Shown here: positions 24,358 to 38,900 of the stretch, one piece after another
How positions within the stretch are numbered: the stretch's first letter is position 1
How the letters are laid out: each line of letters opens with the position of its first letter
NCBI GenBank assembly: GCA_033439795.1
Contig: JAUTDP010000003.1
Span: 1,116,001-1,180,000 of the forward strand
Length of the DNA stretch: 64,000 nucleotides
Reading direction: 5' to 3'
Source: Sordaria brevicollis
Lineage: Eukaryota > Ascomycota > Sordariomycetes > Sordariales > Sordariaceae
Program-made: the position numbers and the translations under genes
Notes under the pieces: generated by a model
What the model was told of the DNA's origin: nothing
The model's database searches: none
The model's input: the letters and a program-made list of their open reading frames with translations, nothing else

Positions 24358-27300
24358 ATATATTATACCTTATTATTACGTTTATAATGTATAATTTTCG
24401 ATTATTTATATATATTAGGATTATTTTATTCGTAAATCGCTAAATTTAGTATTTTCTCTTTTTTTTTCGATAATTAGGGTAATTTCCTTCGTTATAATAA
24501 TTTCGACTATTAATTATTTATTAAAGCCGCGTCCCTTTATTTAAAAAATAAGGGTGGCCTTTTTTTTATCCAACGGATAAAGGTAAGCGCCGCGTTTTTT
24601 TTTTTTTCCGTTCTTAAAATCGTTTCGCAAATTATAGACCTTCTCTCCGCTCGTTAATATTTAATATAAATAATAATAACGATTTTACGTATTTTTTAAA
24701 AAATAACGACGAATTCCCTACGATTTTTCGCTTTTTAAATATTAACGAACTTCTTATAATAAACGATTTATTTACTTATAATATTAACGTTTACGCTATT
24801 ACCCTATACGAATTTCCTATCCTTTAAAATATTAATAGCCTTATTACCGCCGTCGAAGAAAACGAAAATAAAGAAGCGGTCCCCGAAAATTATTTATCCG
24901 GTATTAATATTATTACCGGATACCCTACCTTCCGTTCGATTATCGTATTTATTATTCGTATTTATATTAAAATTTTATTTATTATTAAAAATTATTACGA
25001 AGAAATATTTATTAACCGTTATATTATTAATAACGTTTAAAATACGTTCGACGATATAAATTTTAAATATTATTAATTTATTACTAAATATTAATCCTTT
25101 AAGGTTAATAAATTCGTTATTAATAAGCGTAATAATACCCTTCGCGATACTATTTCGAAATTTACGACCTAACTTAATACGAATACTATAGATAAAATTA
25201 CTAATATTAATATTATATCCGGCTATTATTAAATTATTAATAACCCTTTTATTTTTATAAAAAAGGAATTTAGTAGTATTATTACCTATTACGAAATTTT
25301 CGCCGCTTAGCGTTTTTATATTTAATCTTAATAGAAAATCGATACCCTTTTCTACCCTAATAAAAATATTAAAATTATTAAAACGGTTATATTTTTAAGC
25401 TTAAAAATCCTATTTAATATCTATAAAGAGTTTTAAATTATTTAAAATAATAAGCCTAAAAATATTTAACGTTAAAAGATTAAAAAGGAATTTATAAACT
25501 ATTTAATTAAATATTTTAAGAATATTAATTTAATTAACGACATTAGCCGCTATTTTGAAGAATATTATATAAAGAACCGCCCCTTTACCGAATTTGAATA
25601 AAAGTTTATTAACTTCTATAATTTAATCGATTATAACAATACTATAAAAATTTATTACCTTTATAATAAAATTAATAAATATTTTCGCAACAATTTTATT
25701 TATTATAACCCTTTGGCCGCTAACGATTTCTATACTTAATTCGATTTATATTATATTATTACTATTAATTTCGAAAATGCCGATTACCGTTAAAAAATAA
25801 TTAACCACGCCCTTAATTTATCCGCTACTAATACCGCCCCCACCACTAATTTTAATTCCGCCCTTCGTATTAATCCCAATAATATTCCCGTTAATTAAAA
25901 TAATAATAAAATAAATTTAAATACTATTAATTTAACCGTATTTATTTATAAAAATATCTTTAATTAATATATACATAAAGGCTTCTACCGCTATTATAAT
26001 TAGAAGGGTTATATTAATTATAATTATACTAATTCAATAAATTACGGTAATAAAGGCTATTAAAATAATAAGGGCAAGGGTAATAAAAAGAAGAAGAAGC
26101 GTAATTAAAATTAATAGGCTAAAGTCCGCGCCGCTAACGTTATTTTAACCGCCCTTATTACCCCCGCTATTCCAGCCGCCGAAAGTAAAGAATATTATAA
26201 TACTCCGGAAAATAAATAACCTTTATACTTAATTATATATAAAGGCTTTAATAATTATTACGATTTTTAATTAAAAAAAATAAAATTTTAAATTCCTCGG
26301 AATTAAAAAGTTTAGAGGAAATACGGATTTAATCTTTAAATAATTCTATTATTTTAAATTCAATATTCCTTTTTTCCTATATAATAACCGGTTCGTATAA
26401 AAATTATTATATTACTTTTATTAATAATAAATACTCTACATTCGCTTTTATCGACTATTCTTTTATAATAAAAAATAACCTTCCGTATTTTAAATTTTAA
26501 CGCTTAAAAAGGCTAATTTTAGCCGATAATATAATTAAAGGCGTTATTTTTAAAAGGGTAAAAGCTAAATTCCACATCGGATTTTACAATAAAGTCGTTA
26601 CTTTTCTAATATATAATATTTCCCCTAAATACCCCGTAATCTTAAATTTCCTATAAATATAATTCTATAAACCCGAAATTAATTATAATATATATAATAT
26701 ATAATTTAAATATTATTATAATCGCTACTTTACTATAAACCTATTTAACGAACTAATTATAATACTACGCGCTATTTCCAATAACGTTACGGTCGCCGCT
26801 ACTAAAGCTTCCCCCAAATTTATTTTAATAATAACCCCCCTTTAAAAGAATACGCCGGCTCCTAAAATTACTTCCCCAACCGTAATATAAAAACCAGCCC
26901 CGATAGCCACACCTACGGCCACTCTCAAAACGAAATCCGCTCCCGCTTACGACTTACTTATTCCCGAGCCTTCCCAACCTCCCGTTCACCGCAATATTAC
27001 CCCGCTCAAAGCCTTAATTATTAATCGGGCTAATATTAAAATTTAAAATATTTTAAAAATAATTATTCTCTTCGTTAAAATTAAGAGCCCCGTAATTTAC
27101 AAACCCCATATCAAATTAAACGGTCGGTATATATTAATTAATACGCGTCGCGAATACAATCCCCGTTCGTTTAAAATAGTAAATAACCCATTAAATTTAA
27201 AGGATATTAAAGAATTTAACGCCGCTACATTTAACTTCCTATACGAAAAGGATAATTTATAACTTATAATTATAACGTACGCGGAATTCGAACGCTTAGC

Positions 27301-30300
27301 CGCTATTTACGAATTTAGCGAAATTACTTTAACCGAAGAAATTATTAACGATATTTAAAATAGGGAGGGTAAAAAATATAAAAATATATTATTAAAGAAC
27401 CTTTATAATTTTATTAAAACTATAGCAGGTAATAGCTCCGAAAATAATATTAAAGCCGCGGTTTTAATAAAATTATTAAACTTAATAAATAATTTTAATT
27501 AAAATATTCCTATATATAAAAAGATTATTTATTAAATTATAATAGTTAAAATCGCTAAATAAATTAACTTTAATAAAATTACAGAAGAGGATACGAAGAA
27601 GTTTCTTAAAAAGAATTAATAACTAATATTATTAAAAGAGGAAATTATAATTAAAGTCCCCGAATAGTATTATAAAAATATTTTAATTTTCTTACCCTAA
27701 TTAACGGAAAAGGTCCTATTTTATCGTATTTATAATTATAAAATTAAATTATTATTAAACGCTAAACCGCTTAGCATTCGCATTCGCCCAACGTCCTTTA
27801 TCGAAATTTCGATTATTAAATAGTAAATTAATAATAATTTTCGTAAGAATTTTATCCGCCCTTTATAATTAACCGCAATTACCCCTATCCTTTTAATTAA
27901 AAAATTAGGCAATAGAATCCGAATTTACGTAAATTATAAAAATATTAATAATATTACTTTAAAATCCCGCTACCCGCTCCTATTAATTAAGGAAACCCTA
28001 AATTCGATTTATAAAATAAAAATTTTTATTAAATTAAATATTATTATTACATTTAATCGGATACGGGTTAAAAAAGGCTACGAATAATTAACCGCGTTTA
28101 TTATTCGCTTCAACTTATTCGAATCTTTAATTTATCCGTTTAACCTTTAAAACGCGCTAAATACGTTTTAAAACTATATTAACGATATCTTATATAATAT
28201 TTTCAACGTTTACGTAACTACGTATTTTAACAATATTTTAATTTACTCCAATAACGAAGAAAAATACAAATAGTATATTAACGAAATTTTAGAACGAATA
28301 ATTAAAATAAAATTACAAATTAATATCGATAAATACGAATTTTATATAATATATACGAAATATCTAAATCTAATTATTACGCCCAGTAATATTAAAATAA
28401 ATTCCGAAAAAGTCGCCGCCGTTATATTATAATAAATTCCTAACTCTAAGCGTTCGCTATAACGCTTTTTAAATTTCGCTAACTTCTATTAACGTTTTAT
28501 AAAATATTTCTCGATTATAGTAGGACTATTTTACGAACTAATTAAAAAAATAATACCCGTAAATTGGAAATAGATAAAGCGGTATTAAAATTCTTTTAAA
28601 GTATTAAAGAAAGCCTTTACGAACGGACTAATTTTACGTATTTATAATTAATTTAAATTAATTATCGTAAAAATAAACGCTTTAAATTAAACTTATAGAA
28701 GAACCTTATTATAATATAATAATAATAATATTTTACAACCAGTCGCCTATTTTAATCAAAAATACTCCGCCGCTAAATATAATTATAATATCTATAATAA
28801 AAAATTATTAATTATTATTAAAATATTAGAGGAATAGAAACCGGAATTTAAAAGAATATAATAACCGTTTAAAATCTTTATAAATTATTAAAATTTAAAA
28901 ATATTTATAACGAATAAATAATTAACGCCCCGCTATATAAAGTAATTTTAATTCTTATTTCGTTTTAATTTTACAATTAAATACCGACCGGGTTCCCTCT
29001 AAATTCGCCCCGACGCCCTTAACTACAAATTAGAAAATATCCCTAAAAACGTAAATAATAAATAACTATTAATACGTAATAAAATCCTATTAAATAAAAA
29101 CCTCTTTATTAACGGCGCCTTTATCTTAAAACTAGAGGACGAACCGGACGTAAAAAACCTCATCGGTTATAAATATAAAGCTTTAAAAGAAATAAAATTA
29201 AAAGAGCTAATAAGAATTAAATATTTATACGAATTAAATATTTTAAATAAAAAGTTAATAAATAATTTAATAATAGAATTTTATAAAAAATTTACCTTTT
29301 TGTAAAATATTTTAACTTATTTATTAAACCCTAACCGTTGCGTATAATTAAAGGAAGTACGTAAATAAATAGTAAAAATTTCGTTCGCGGAATGCTACGC
29401 TATTTAGGGATATATTTATTTTAAAAATACTATTATTATAAACTTTAACAACTCTATTCTTTATTTATAACTCCTTCGATATATCTATAACTCGCTATTA
29501 ATAAAGTATTTAAATAGAGAAAAAACCTTCTATTTATTATTATAATTTTACTTCTAATTAAGGATATATTAATTTATTAAAATATACTATAAAGCGTACC
29601 TTTAATACGTAAAGATAAAACCCTTACGATATTCCCTTTATAATTTATTAAAATTATTAACTATTCCTTTTACGCTATAGAAGGATATTTTTATTAATTA
29701 TATTACCCCGTTAACGCCCTATTTTCGGAAGGGATAGGAATTTAAATACATCGCAATAATTATCGATCGGTTAATTAAAATATATTACTTTATCCTTTAT
29801 AAAATCTTAATAACGAAAGAATTAACGGAGTATTTTATTAATAAAATTTATAACTTTTATAATATATTTAATATTATTATTTCCAACCGTAGTATATAAT
29901 TTATTTTAACGTTTTAAAAAACCCTATCCTTAAAATTAGAAATGAATTTAAAACCTTCGTCCACTTTCTATTTATTTACTAATAATTAAATTGAGCGTAT
30001 TAACGCTAAAATAAAACGCTACCTAAAAATTTATATTAATTAAATTTAAAATGATTAGGTCGATTAATTATTAATTACGGAATTTATAAAAAATAATACC
30101 GCCTTTAAAATTATAGGAATATCCCCCTTCTTTATTAATTATAATTTTAACCCGCGTATAAATATTAAACCAATTACCCCTTACCTTCCCGAATTATCGA
30201 AGGTTTAAAAGGCCAAATTCTTTAAAATTTATAAAATAATAGAACGGTTTAAAACTATCTTCAATTTCGTAATAGCTAAGGTAAAATAAATATAATAATA

Positions 30301-31070
30301 TTACGAAAATAACGTTAATATTAAAAAATTAAACGCCCCGGTTTATAAACCGGGCGATATAATCCTCTTTAATATTTAAAATTTCGAAACCGGTCGTTTA
30401 TACGCTAAATTTACTCCACTTTTCGAAAATCCTTTCCTAATCGTTAAAATTAATACCTATTCTATTATTCTTAAACTATTAATTAATATAAAATACGGAC
30501 GGACTTTTAACGTAAATAAAATAAAATTTTAATTATTAATAGGGTTATTAAACTAAATATAATAGTAGTAAAATATCCGCGCTAATATAGGGAAGATTAT
30601 ACGCCGAATAAATAATAGCGAAGATTCTTTCGAATAAAATTTCGTAGAAATCGATAAATATAAAAAGGAAAAGGGTTATTAAATATATTATATCGTTTAA
30701 ATTCCCTTTTATAAATTTAATTAGTAATTATATATTAACGTAGTAATATATTTAAAAAAAATTAAAGAATTTTATAAAAAATATCCCGACGCTTTAATAC
30801 CGTTAAATTAAATTAAAATTAAAAAAAAAAAATTTAAAGAAGAAATATAGAAATTAGAGGAATTAAAAATATCGTTGGAAAAAGGGGATTCGCCGGCGGA
30901 GAATATAAAAACTCCGGCCGAAGAATAGAAGGAAGTAAGGAAGAAATCGCTACAATTAAAGACCGCTACGGCTATAAAAACTTTTCGAAGTATAATAATA
31001 CATTTAATAAAGATTTTTATTATTTTATATAATAATAATTAATTATACGGCTTCTTTTAATTAAAGGTAA
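24358..31070 (+). pseudogene. Degenerate gag-pol of gypsy 1
   Basis: Stop codons of RIP type throughout. Reverse transcriptase near 28.2 kb, integrase near 29.4-30.0 kb and a chromodomain-like C-terminus near 30.65-30.8 kb can be read. The stretch from about 24.5 to 26.2 kb should be gag, but its zinc knuckle is not readable. Confidence 0.8.
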
Positions 31071-31365
31071 TATTATAGGCTTAGCCTAGTAATTATACGT
31101 AATTTAATTACGTACTTGTACTAAAGTTGTGATTACTATTAAGATAATTATAACCTTACTCGGCTAGCCCGCCGCCGCGGTCGTACAATGATATAGTCGC
31201 GGTCCCGGTTATATAATTACGCGCGCCCTGCGTGCGTATAGTCTATGCGCCGTGCCTTTATAAGGGTAGCTACCCGCGTATAGCTTCGCTCCCTTTCTTC
31301 TTTTCCTTCCTCGTATAATATCGCATATCCTATTCTACCTACCTTGGTCGTGTTTACCCGTAATA
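31071..31365 (+). repeat. 3' LTR of gypsy 1 (295 bp)
   Basis: Matches the 5' LTR over its whole length. Each copy keeps different unmutated positions, for example TGCGTGCGTATAG here and TACGTACGTATAG in the 5' LTR. Confidence 0.93.
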
Positions 31366-31660
31366 GGTAATACGCTTCAAATTTCGCCTATAAATATTTA
31401 TATTCTATACGAAAAGGCGATTCTTCCAAATTAACTATATAAAGCGTATAATCCTTTATAAATTCCTCGTACAAATTTATTATATTTTATAATAAATAAT
31501 AATTAAATTTAAAAATATTTACTTCCGAACTTCTTTTCAAATATTCAAATTTTACCCAATTTAATTCGACGTAATAATTAATCGCAATTCTTTTATTATA
31601 ATTATAATACAATTCGACGGGCTTTCTTACAATAATATAACGTTTTTAATATTAATTACA

Positions 31661-32730
31661 AATTATATACTAATTCTAATATTTAAAAAAAGCTTTAAAT
31701 TCGTTCCGGATTTAAGGTATAAAAGTATATAATAGAGTAATATAATCTTTAATCTTTTTATATACCTAAAAGTCTATATATTCGAATTTCTAGAAATATT
31801 CTTATAAAAATTAGATTAAAATTAATTAATATTTTTCAAGAGAATTTATATTCTAAAATCGTCCGCGGCTATTACGAAATTAATTCTATTAATTTTTAAT
31901 ACGTTAATTCGCTATATTCTTTCTTCGTATTAAAATATCCGTTAAATATATTTATATATTAATTATTTATATCGGTAATATTTAATTTTTATTAATAATA
32001 TTATAACGGATAATAATATCTTCTATTAGTAATTTTTATTCGAAAATTGCAATATATTCGGGTAAAATATACTTCGGCTTTAAAATTTTTAAATTTTACA
32101 CCCCGAATATAAAGTAATATATACCTATTATAATTATATTTACCTTATTACTATAATTAAATTTAAATTAATAAAAGATAAAACTTCGTTGTTTAATTAT
32201 TTTAATAAATTATATAAAAATAAATTTTTACGTTATTCCTAATATATTAATATAAAATTAAAAGATATAATAAAAATAAGTATTAATATTTACGTAAATT
32301 TTAATGCCCTAATATTATAATTTTAAATATATATTAATATATTATATATAATTAGGGTTTAATATAATCCAATTTCCCTTTTTATATATTATATTTACAA
32401 TTTTCTCTTTAACGGCTTTAGGAAAGAAACTTTTAAAGTAAGCGTAGAATAATTCGCGAAGAATGAAGAGATTATATTACTCCTTAAAATGAAATTGGAG
32501 CTCCTATTTACCTATACGGCGAATAAAGTAAGTAGAATTATTACGGCGAACTTTTTTCAAAAATTTCGCGAATTTAACGAAATTTTTCTTTTATTATATT
32601 AAAAAAATATTTGCAAAAGATTCCTAAACTTTTGCGTAGAAATTATAAACCCTAAAAAGAAATTTAAAATCCTTTTACCGTAAATAAATTAAAAATTTCT
32701 TCGTCGGTAACTATAGTTTCGAAATATAAC
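31661..32730. other. Middle interior of the TIR element
   Basis: RIP-mutated DNA between the readable gene remnant and gypsy 2. Minus-strand frames upstream of that remnant probably belong to the same lost gene. No domain was recognised. Bases 32726-32730 (ATAAC) are the left target duplication of gypsy 2. Confidence 0.4.
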
Positions 32731-32934
32731 TATCACAATACCGATTTAGCAGAGGCTTAGAAAAGACGTATTATTATACGAAGAAGAGAAGATCGAAAGA
32801 GAATAGCGAAAACTCTATTCTCGGACTATATATATAAGTAAAGTGGAAATATAATTGTAGGCACGACTATACTCCGCTAATAATTCGGTACTAAAACGCT
32901 TAAGGAGCGTTACCGATAATTTAGTACTATAATA
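32731..32934 (-). repeat. LTR of gypsy 2 (left copy, 3' LTR of the element, 204 bp)
   Basis: Begins TATCACAATACC and ends TACTATAATA, from an original TGTCACG...CGTGACA judged from the better-preserved right copy. Confidence 0.93.
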
Positions 32935-35900
32935 GTACCTCCGGCTTTAAAATGTAATTAATTTTAATTACTAATAAAATTAATATATTAATACCCCTAT
33001 AAACCAATTAATAAACCGTAAGCGTAATAATAGCGGGTAGCCCGTACTATTACGCGCATTAAAATAAATATAGCAAATTTAGCGATTATTTACCGTAATA
33101 ACTATAAATAGTATTATATTAAATTGAATCTGGATAATTAAAATAATATACGGGCCTACGGTTCTTCCCTTCTTACTTTAATTAAACTTTTAAATTTTTA
33201 AATTCTCCTTCTCTTTTTCTTTTCTTTTTTATAACCTTTATTAACGCAATTCTAACGTTCTTTAAATTCTTTACGCAATAAATACTCCTTCTTTACTTAT
33301 AATAAAGTAAACTTTTTAAAAACTTTACGCATTTCTTTAATATTATTATATTTTTTCGCCGTTATTTTTGTTAAAATTTTGACGTAATTCCCGTTAAAAA
33401 TATAAATTATATAATTTATTTGAAATTTATTATTAAAAATATTATTCTAAATAATAGTATTTTTATAGTACTTTAATATTTTTACCCTTTAAGTAAAAAA
33501 AAGAAATATTACGAATATATTAATTGTAAAAAGAATTATAATAAAGTGAATTTAGTTTTTTTTTTTTTTTTTTTTTTAGCTAGCGTTTTATTAACGAAAT
33601 AAGCCCGTTATCCTAATAATTAGCGATAGAATTAATATCGCTACTTTAATTTACTAATTAATTAAATTTTAGGAATACGACGCTAATAAAATTTTCGTTT
33701 AAAAAGAGGCGTTATATACGCGTATTATAATCGCTATTAAAAATCTTTTAATATATTTTAATACTATTAAAACGGCTATTAAAACCGAATTTGGGCTTTT
33801 AAACCCTAAAAAGGCTATTAAGGACGTTATAAATATATTATTAAAGGGTAAGCGAATATATAATATAATATTAATTATTCTATAACGTACCGCCGTTAAA
33901 AAAATTATTAATAAATGTACTTAAGCCCTAATATAATTGGCTCTTAAGCGTCCCGCTATAAATATTCCCGTATAAAAATATTAATATTAAAAAGAAATTT
34001 AATTAGTACGCTTTATTTATAGCGACTTTAATTAATCGATTTAATTTCTTATTAAAAAGCGCTTTTATAATATAATTGAAACGGAAGTAATTTATATAAT
34101 TAATATTATTAAAAATACTAATCCCGAACGTTAAAAGGAGGAAATTACGTAGGTTATAAATAATTTCCCTATATAAATTTTCGTTTAAATAGCCGGTAAA
34201 ACGTCGAAGCTTCGTTTTAGAAATAATAAATTTTAATAGAGGATAATTAGTAAAAATATAATATTTTAATAGGAAAACGATAATAAAAATGCAATTTTAC
34301 TATTATATTTCGTTGCGAAGAAATATTAGAAAAGATAAAATCTAAAGTTTGAATAATATAATTATATAACCTATAAATTAAAACCGTAGGAAGAAATTAT
34401 AAAAACGTATTATAATATATACGTAGGAGATTATAAGGACGTATTATAATTTATATATAAAAGATTAAAGGGGCGTATTATAATTTATATATAAAAAACG
34501 AATTAGGTTCGGGTAAGCTATTAATTATATTATATTCCCTTAGGGCTTTATTTAATTTTTATTAATATTAGGCTCGAAATTCTATTAAATTTAAAATTTA
34601 ATTTATATAGGTATTTAGTGTAAAAATCCTAGATATTACTTATATTAATTTAAAAATCTTTTACGGGGCGCTAATCCGGCGGGTAAAATCGGGGCTATTT
34701 AATTTTATAAAATAATTTACCCTTTAAAAATTATATAAAATTAAAAATATATTCGAAGTATTATTCTTCTTTATTAAATATTATTTTAAAAACGATAATA
34801 CCCTTTACTTATTAATCGAAAGTTTTATTAAAAGTTTTTTAATTAAATAAACCCTCTTAATAAAATTAAACGAAAAAGGTATAAAAAATAAAAAAGACTT
34901 TATATATTATATTTATAATAAAGGCAATTATTTAGTAATATATTTTTTTAACGACGAATAGGCCTATTTATTTATCGGCTAATTTAGGGGATAGGCGGCC
35001 TTAATTTTAATATTTAATATTAATTTAAATTTTATCCTTAATTACGTACTTTAAGGTATCCGATTTATAAACGTTAATATAACGCTTCTATCTCTCTTAA
35101 ATTTCTTTTATAAATAAATAAACCTTAGTAATAATATAATTTATATACTCTTTAATTATTTAAACGTCGAATAATTCCTAATATTATATTAGTAATATAA
35201 AGGCGTTATAACGTTAAAAAGGTTTAATATTTATCTTCGGGTATTAATTATAATTAATAAAAAATAGAAAGAGGTTTATAATTTCTAAAATGTAATTATT
35301 CGCTGCGAATTCGGTAAAGGGTAATTAAATAAATTAATCGTTTTAATAATAAAAATAGAAAGTACGTAAATATTATTCGATATAAACGTTTATAATTTCT
35401 ATTTAATTATTAATTTTTAAATAAATAAATAAAGAAAACTTTTATTAAACGCCGAAAAATTAATAAAATTCCTATTAAAAGGTAACGACGAATTAAGAAT
35501 TGCGGTTAGAAACGATAGAATTGGGAGTATTATATAAATAATAAATTTTATGGAAGAAAGCGCTAATAATTCCTTTAACGGTTAAATTATAAATAAGGAT
35601 ATAATATTATATTTTCGTTAAATAATCGATAATTACTATAATATAAGTATACGTTTTCCTGCCGTTTTTAATTTCGGGAAGAAGGCCGATAAAATTTATT
35701 AAAAGGTCGGATTATTAGCGAAATAGGACCGATATAAATTCGAATAAACTTAGGGGCGTAAATTTAGAATTTTTAATTTGAGTGTAAAAATAGTAATTTT
35801 AAACGAAAGTAATTACGTCCTTAAATAAATTAGGCTAAATATAAATCCGTTGGATAAAATTATAGGTTTTAAAACGGCTTAGGTAATTATTAATCGTTAA

Positions 35901-38900
35901 ACCGTAAATATATTAGAAAATTTAAAAACGAATTTTATTATAAAGGGGGATGAAAATTTATTTATTAATTAAAATCCGGTTATAAAGGATTTCGTAATCC
36001 GTTATAATAACCTTTACGAATTTCCTAATATATTTAAAGAATTTTTTATAATCGAAATTTTAAAGGTAAATAATAATTATAAAGGAATTAGGTAAAGCGA
36101 AATAAACGGTATTAATATAATCGTCGATTAATAATTCGGTATCGAAGATTAGGAATCCTATAAATTATTTATCGTCGCTACTATTATTATTATTAAAATC
36201 TAATTCTTCGATTTAATTCTTTTTCGGTAATAAAGTACGTATATAATTCGTTACTTAATCGTTGCCGAAATTATACTTATCTATTAAAATACTTCCAAAT
36301 AATTAGGAAAGGGCGTCGGGGACGGCTATATAAGCGCCCGGGCGGTATATAATTTTAAAACGGAAATTATTAAAGAATTTAAATTATTAAATTTATTATT
36401 AATTAAAGAGTTTCGTCGTTATAAAATATTAAAGGCTTTTATAATTAATAATAATTTTAATAACGTTTTTAATTTTTTAAAATTCGGGGCGTTATTCTTC
36501 GAAAGTTTTAATAATAACGAAGAATTTTTTATTATAAATTTCGTAATTATATTCGGCCGGGGAATATTTAAATAAAAAAAAGGTAATAAAGTAGTATTTC
36601 CCTTCCTTATCGATTTAAAAAAAAATACCGCCGGACGCCTAATCCGAAACGTCGATTTTAATAATAATTTAATATTTAGGGTAATAATATATAAAAATAA
36701 AAATTAAAATAAAAATATTCTTTAAGCGTTTAAATACCGTAATTACAATTTTAAATATAGGGCTAATTTATTTATTATAAAATATAAAGGTTATAAAGGG
36801 TTAAGTAATTTTAGAAAAGCTTTTAATAAATTTGTAATAAAAATTCGCAAAATTAATAAAATATTAAAAATCTTTTAAAATTTTTAAAATACCCTAACCG
36901 ATAATAATATTAACCTTTTCGGGATTTATATATAAACCGTTACGGGAAATAATAAACCCTAAATATTTTATTTTATATTTATAAAATTCGTACTTCCGGA
37001 TATTGATAATTAAATTTATTTTTATAAACCTTTTTATAACGTTTTTAAAATAACGTTTATATTCCGCTTTAATTCCGCTATAAATAAATATATTGTTAAA
37101 ATAGGCTGTAACGTATTTATTTAAAATATTAAATAAAATATAATTAATATAATATTAAAATAATATTAACGCGTTTATTATACCGAAATTTGTAATAAAA
37201 TATTCGAAGAGATTAAATTTAATAATAAATATAATTTTTTATTCGTTACCCTCGGTAATACGTAAGCGGTTAAAAGCCGTAATAATATTGAATTTATTAA
37301 ATTATTTCGCTTTATAGAAGGAATTAATTATTTCGCAAATAAAGGGAATAAAATATTTATTCTTTATTATAATATTATTTAATTTATAATAATCGATGTA
37401 AATTTATATATTACCCCTTAATTTTTAAATTAAAAATATAAAGGTAATTATAAAGGATAAATTTAAACGAATAAAATTAGAGGTTAAATAATTATTTAAA
37501 TATTTATATATAACGTAGAATTCTTTTTAGGATATAAGGCGTAAATAATAATATAAGGGGGTTTAACCGGGGATAAAATCGATTTTATAATCGAAAGGGT
37601 AATAAGGCGGTATTGTTTTCGCAATTTCGGGGTTAAAAGCTTTTTAAAAGTAATAAAAATATTTTAGTAAAACTTTAATAATTTCTATATAAATAAGTAT
37701 TAATTTTCCGTCGATATATTTTTAAATATCTTTTACCGAAATAATTTAGAATTATAATTATTCCGCTATTTAATCCTAATAATTAATTAAAGACTAATAA
37801 AAGGGGATAAATATAAATTAACCGGCAAAGACCGTACGAAATATAATATTATCGAAATTATTAAAGGTTTGGTTAAAATCTTCGAGGTTAGGGTTAAAGA
37901 GCGGGACTATAACCGTCGGCGAATTACTATTGGTATTAAAGAAAAGTATTATAATTTTAATAAAACGGTAAAATTAATTGGGAATATATTTAAAAACCTT
38001 TATACCGGATTCTTTATATACTAAAATAAAATTAGGGGTAAATAATAAATAAATAATTACGTTTTATAATTAATTATAATTATTTAGGTAGAAGTGGGCT
38101 TTTAAAATATAATAGGGGGAAATAAAACGGTAGCGAAATTTTTGTAATTTAACGGAGGGTTAAATTAGGTTTCGGGGTACGGATTTAATTTTTAATAATA
38201 TTCGAAGGGCTATAACCGGTAAGGGAAGGTTTAATACGTTTTTAATAAAGGGCGAAGGAAATAAAGGCGTTTTTTTAATAATAAAGTTAGAGAAATTTAT
38301 TATATTTTATAACTAATTTATAATAAAATTATACCTTTTTAATTAAAGGAGGCTAAAAATAATATTAGGGTTATTAAAAGGTTAAACGAAAAGAATAAAA
38401 CGATTTATAAAAGAATTAATAAAATAAAATACGATATAAATATAAGAAATAGAACTTCCTTCGCAATTATTAATTAAATAGAGGGTATAAGGGTAATAAA
38501 AAAGTATTAAAGGGAGAATATAACGTTATATAAAGGAAGAATTAATAAAATTTATTAGTAAATATTTAAAATTAATTATTATAGAATATAGCGTTTTAAG
38601 GGCGTTATTAAAATGAATAGAATTTAAAAAAGAGAAATTAATATTTAATCCTATAAAATATAAATATGAATCTTTTAATTCTTTTATATTACGCTTTTAA
38701 CGGTAATTTTTATTAAAAGTTAAACTTTTTTTACTTTAAGCGTCGGTATCGAAATTAAAGCGTTTTAAATAGGAGCGGGAGTTTAAGCTTTATATTTCGC
38801 CTTAATTATATAAATTATAATATAATAATTAACCCCGCCGTAATATATATATAAATTTTCTACTTTACGGTAGGCTTATTCCTCCGTAAAAATAGGGCTA

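Larger units (their letters stand above)
24063..31365 (+). mobile_element. RIP-mutated Ty3/gypsy-type LTR retrotransposon (gypsy 1), nested in the TIR element
   Basis: A 7303-bp element with 295-bp LTRs at 24063-24357 and 31071-31365, flanked by GGTAA at 24058-24062 and 31366-31370. The plus strand holds an RT signature TATTTTAACAATATTTTA at 28223 (YFDDIL-type with Asp changed to Asn), an integrase-like IIDRLIK near 29757 downstream of RT (gypsy order), and a chromodomain-like tail ending KEFYKKYPDA near 30770. Chromodomain-bearing gypsy elements are common in fungi. GGTAA also precedes the 3' LTR, so the left LTR boundary is slightly ambiguous, but the flanking duplication is unambiguous. 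Confidence 0.92.
23939..31660 (-). pseudogene. Unknown gene remnant of the TIR element, split by gypsy 1
   Basis: Reading the minus strand from about 31660 to 31371, removing gypsy 1 with one GGTAA copy, and continuing at 24062 keeps one frame open apart from TAA/TAG codons of RIP type. It ends at a stop at 23939-23941. Landmarks are VRKPVELYYNYNKRIAINYY, NLYEEFIKDYTLYIVNLEES and the C-terminal GGFEELKELIKNVRGDIDK. The frame's continuity across the junction supports both the insertion and a former protein-coding gene. I do not recognise the family; it may be the element's transposase or an accessory protein. Confidence 0.45.
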
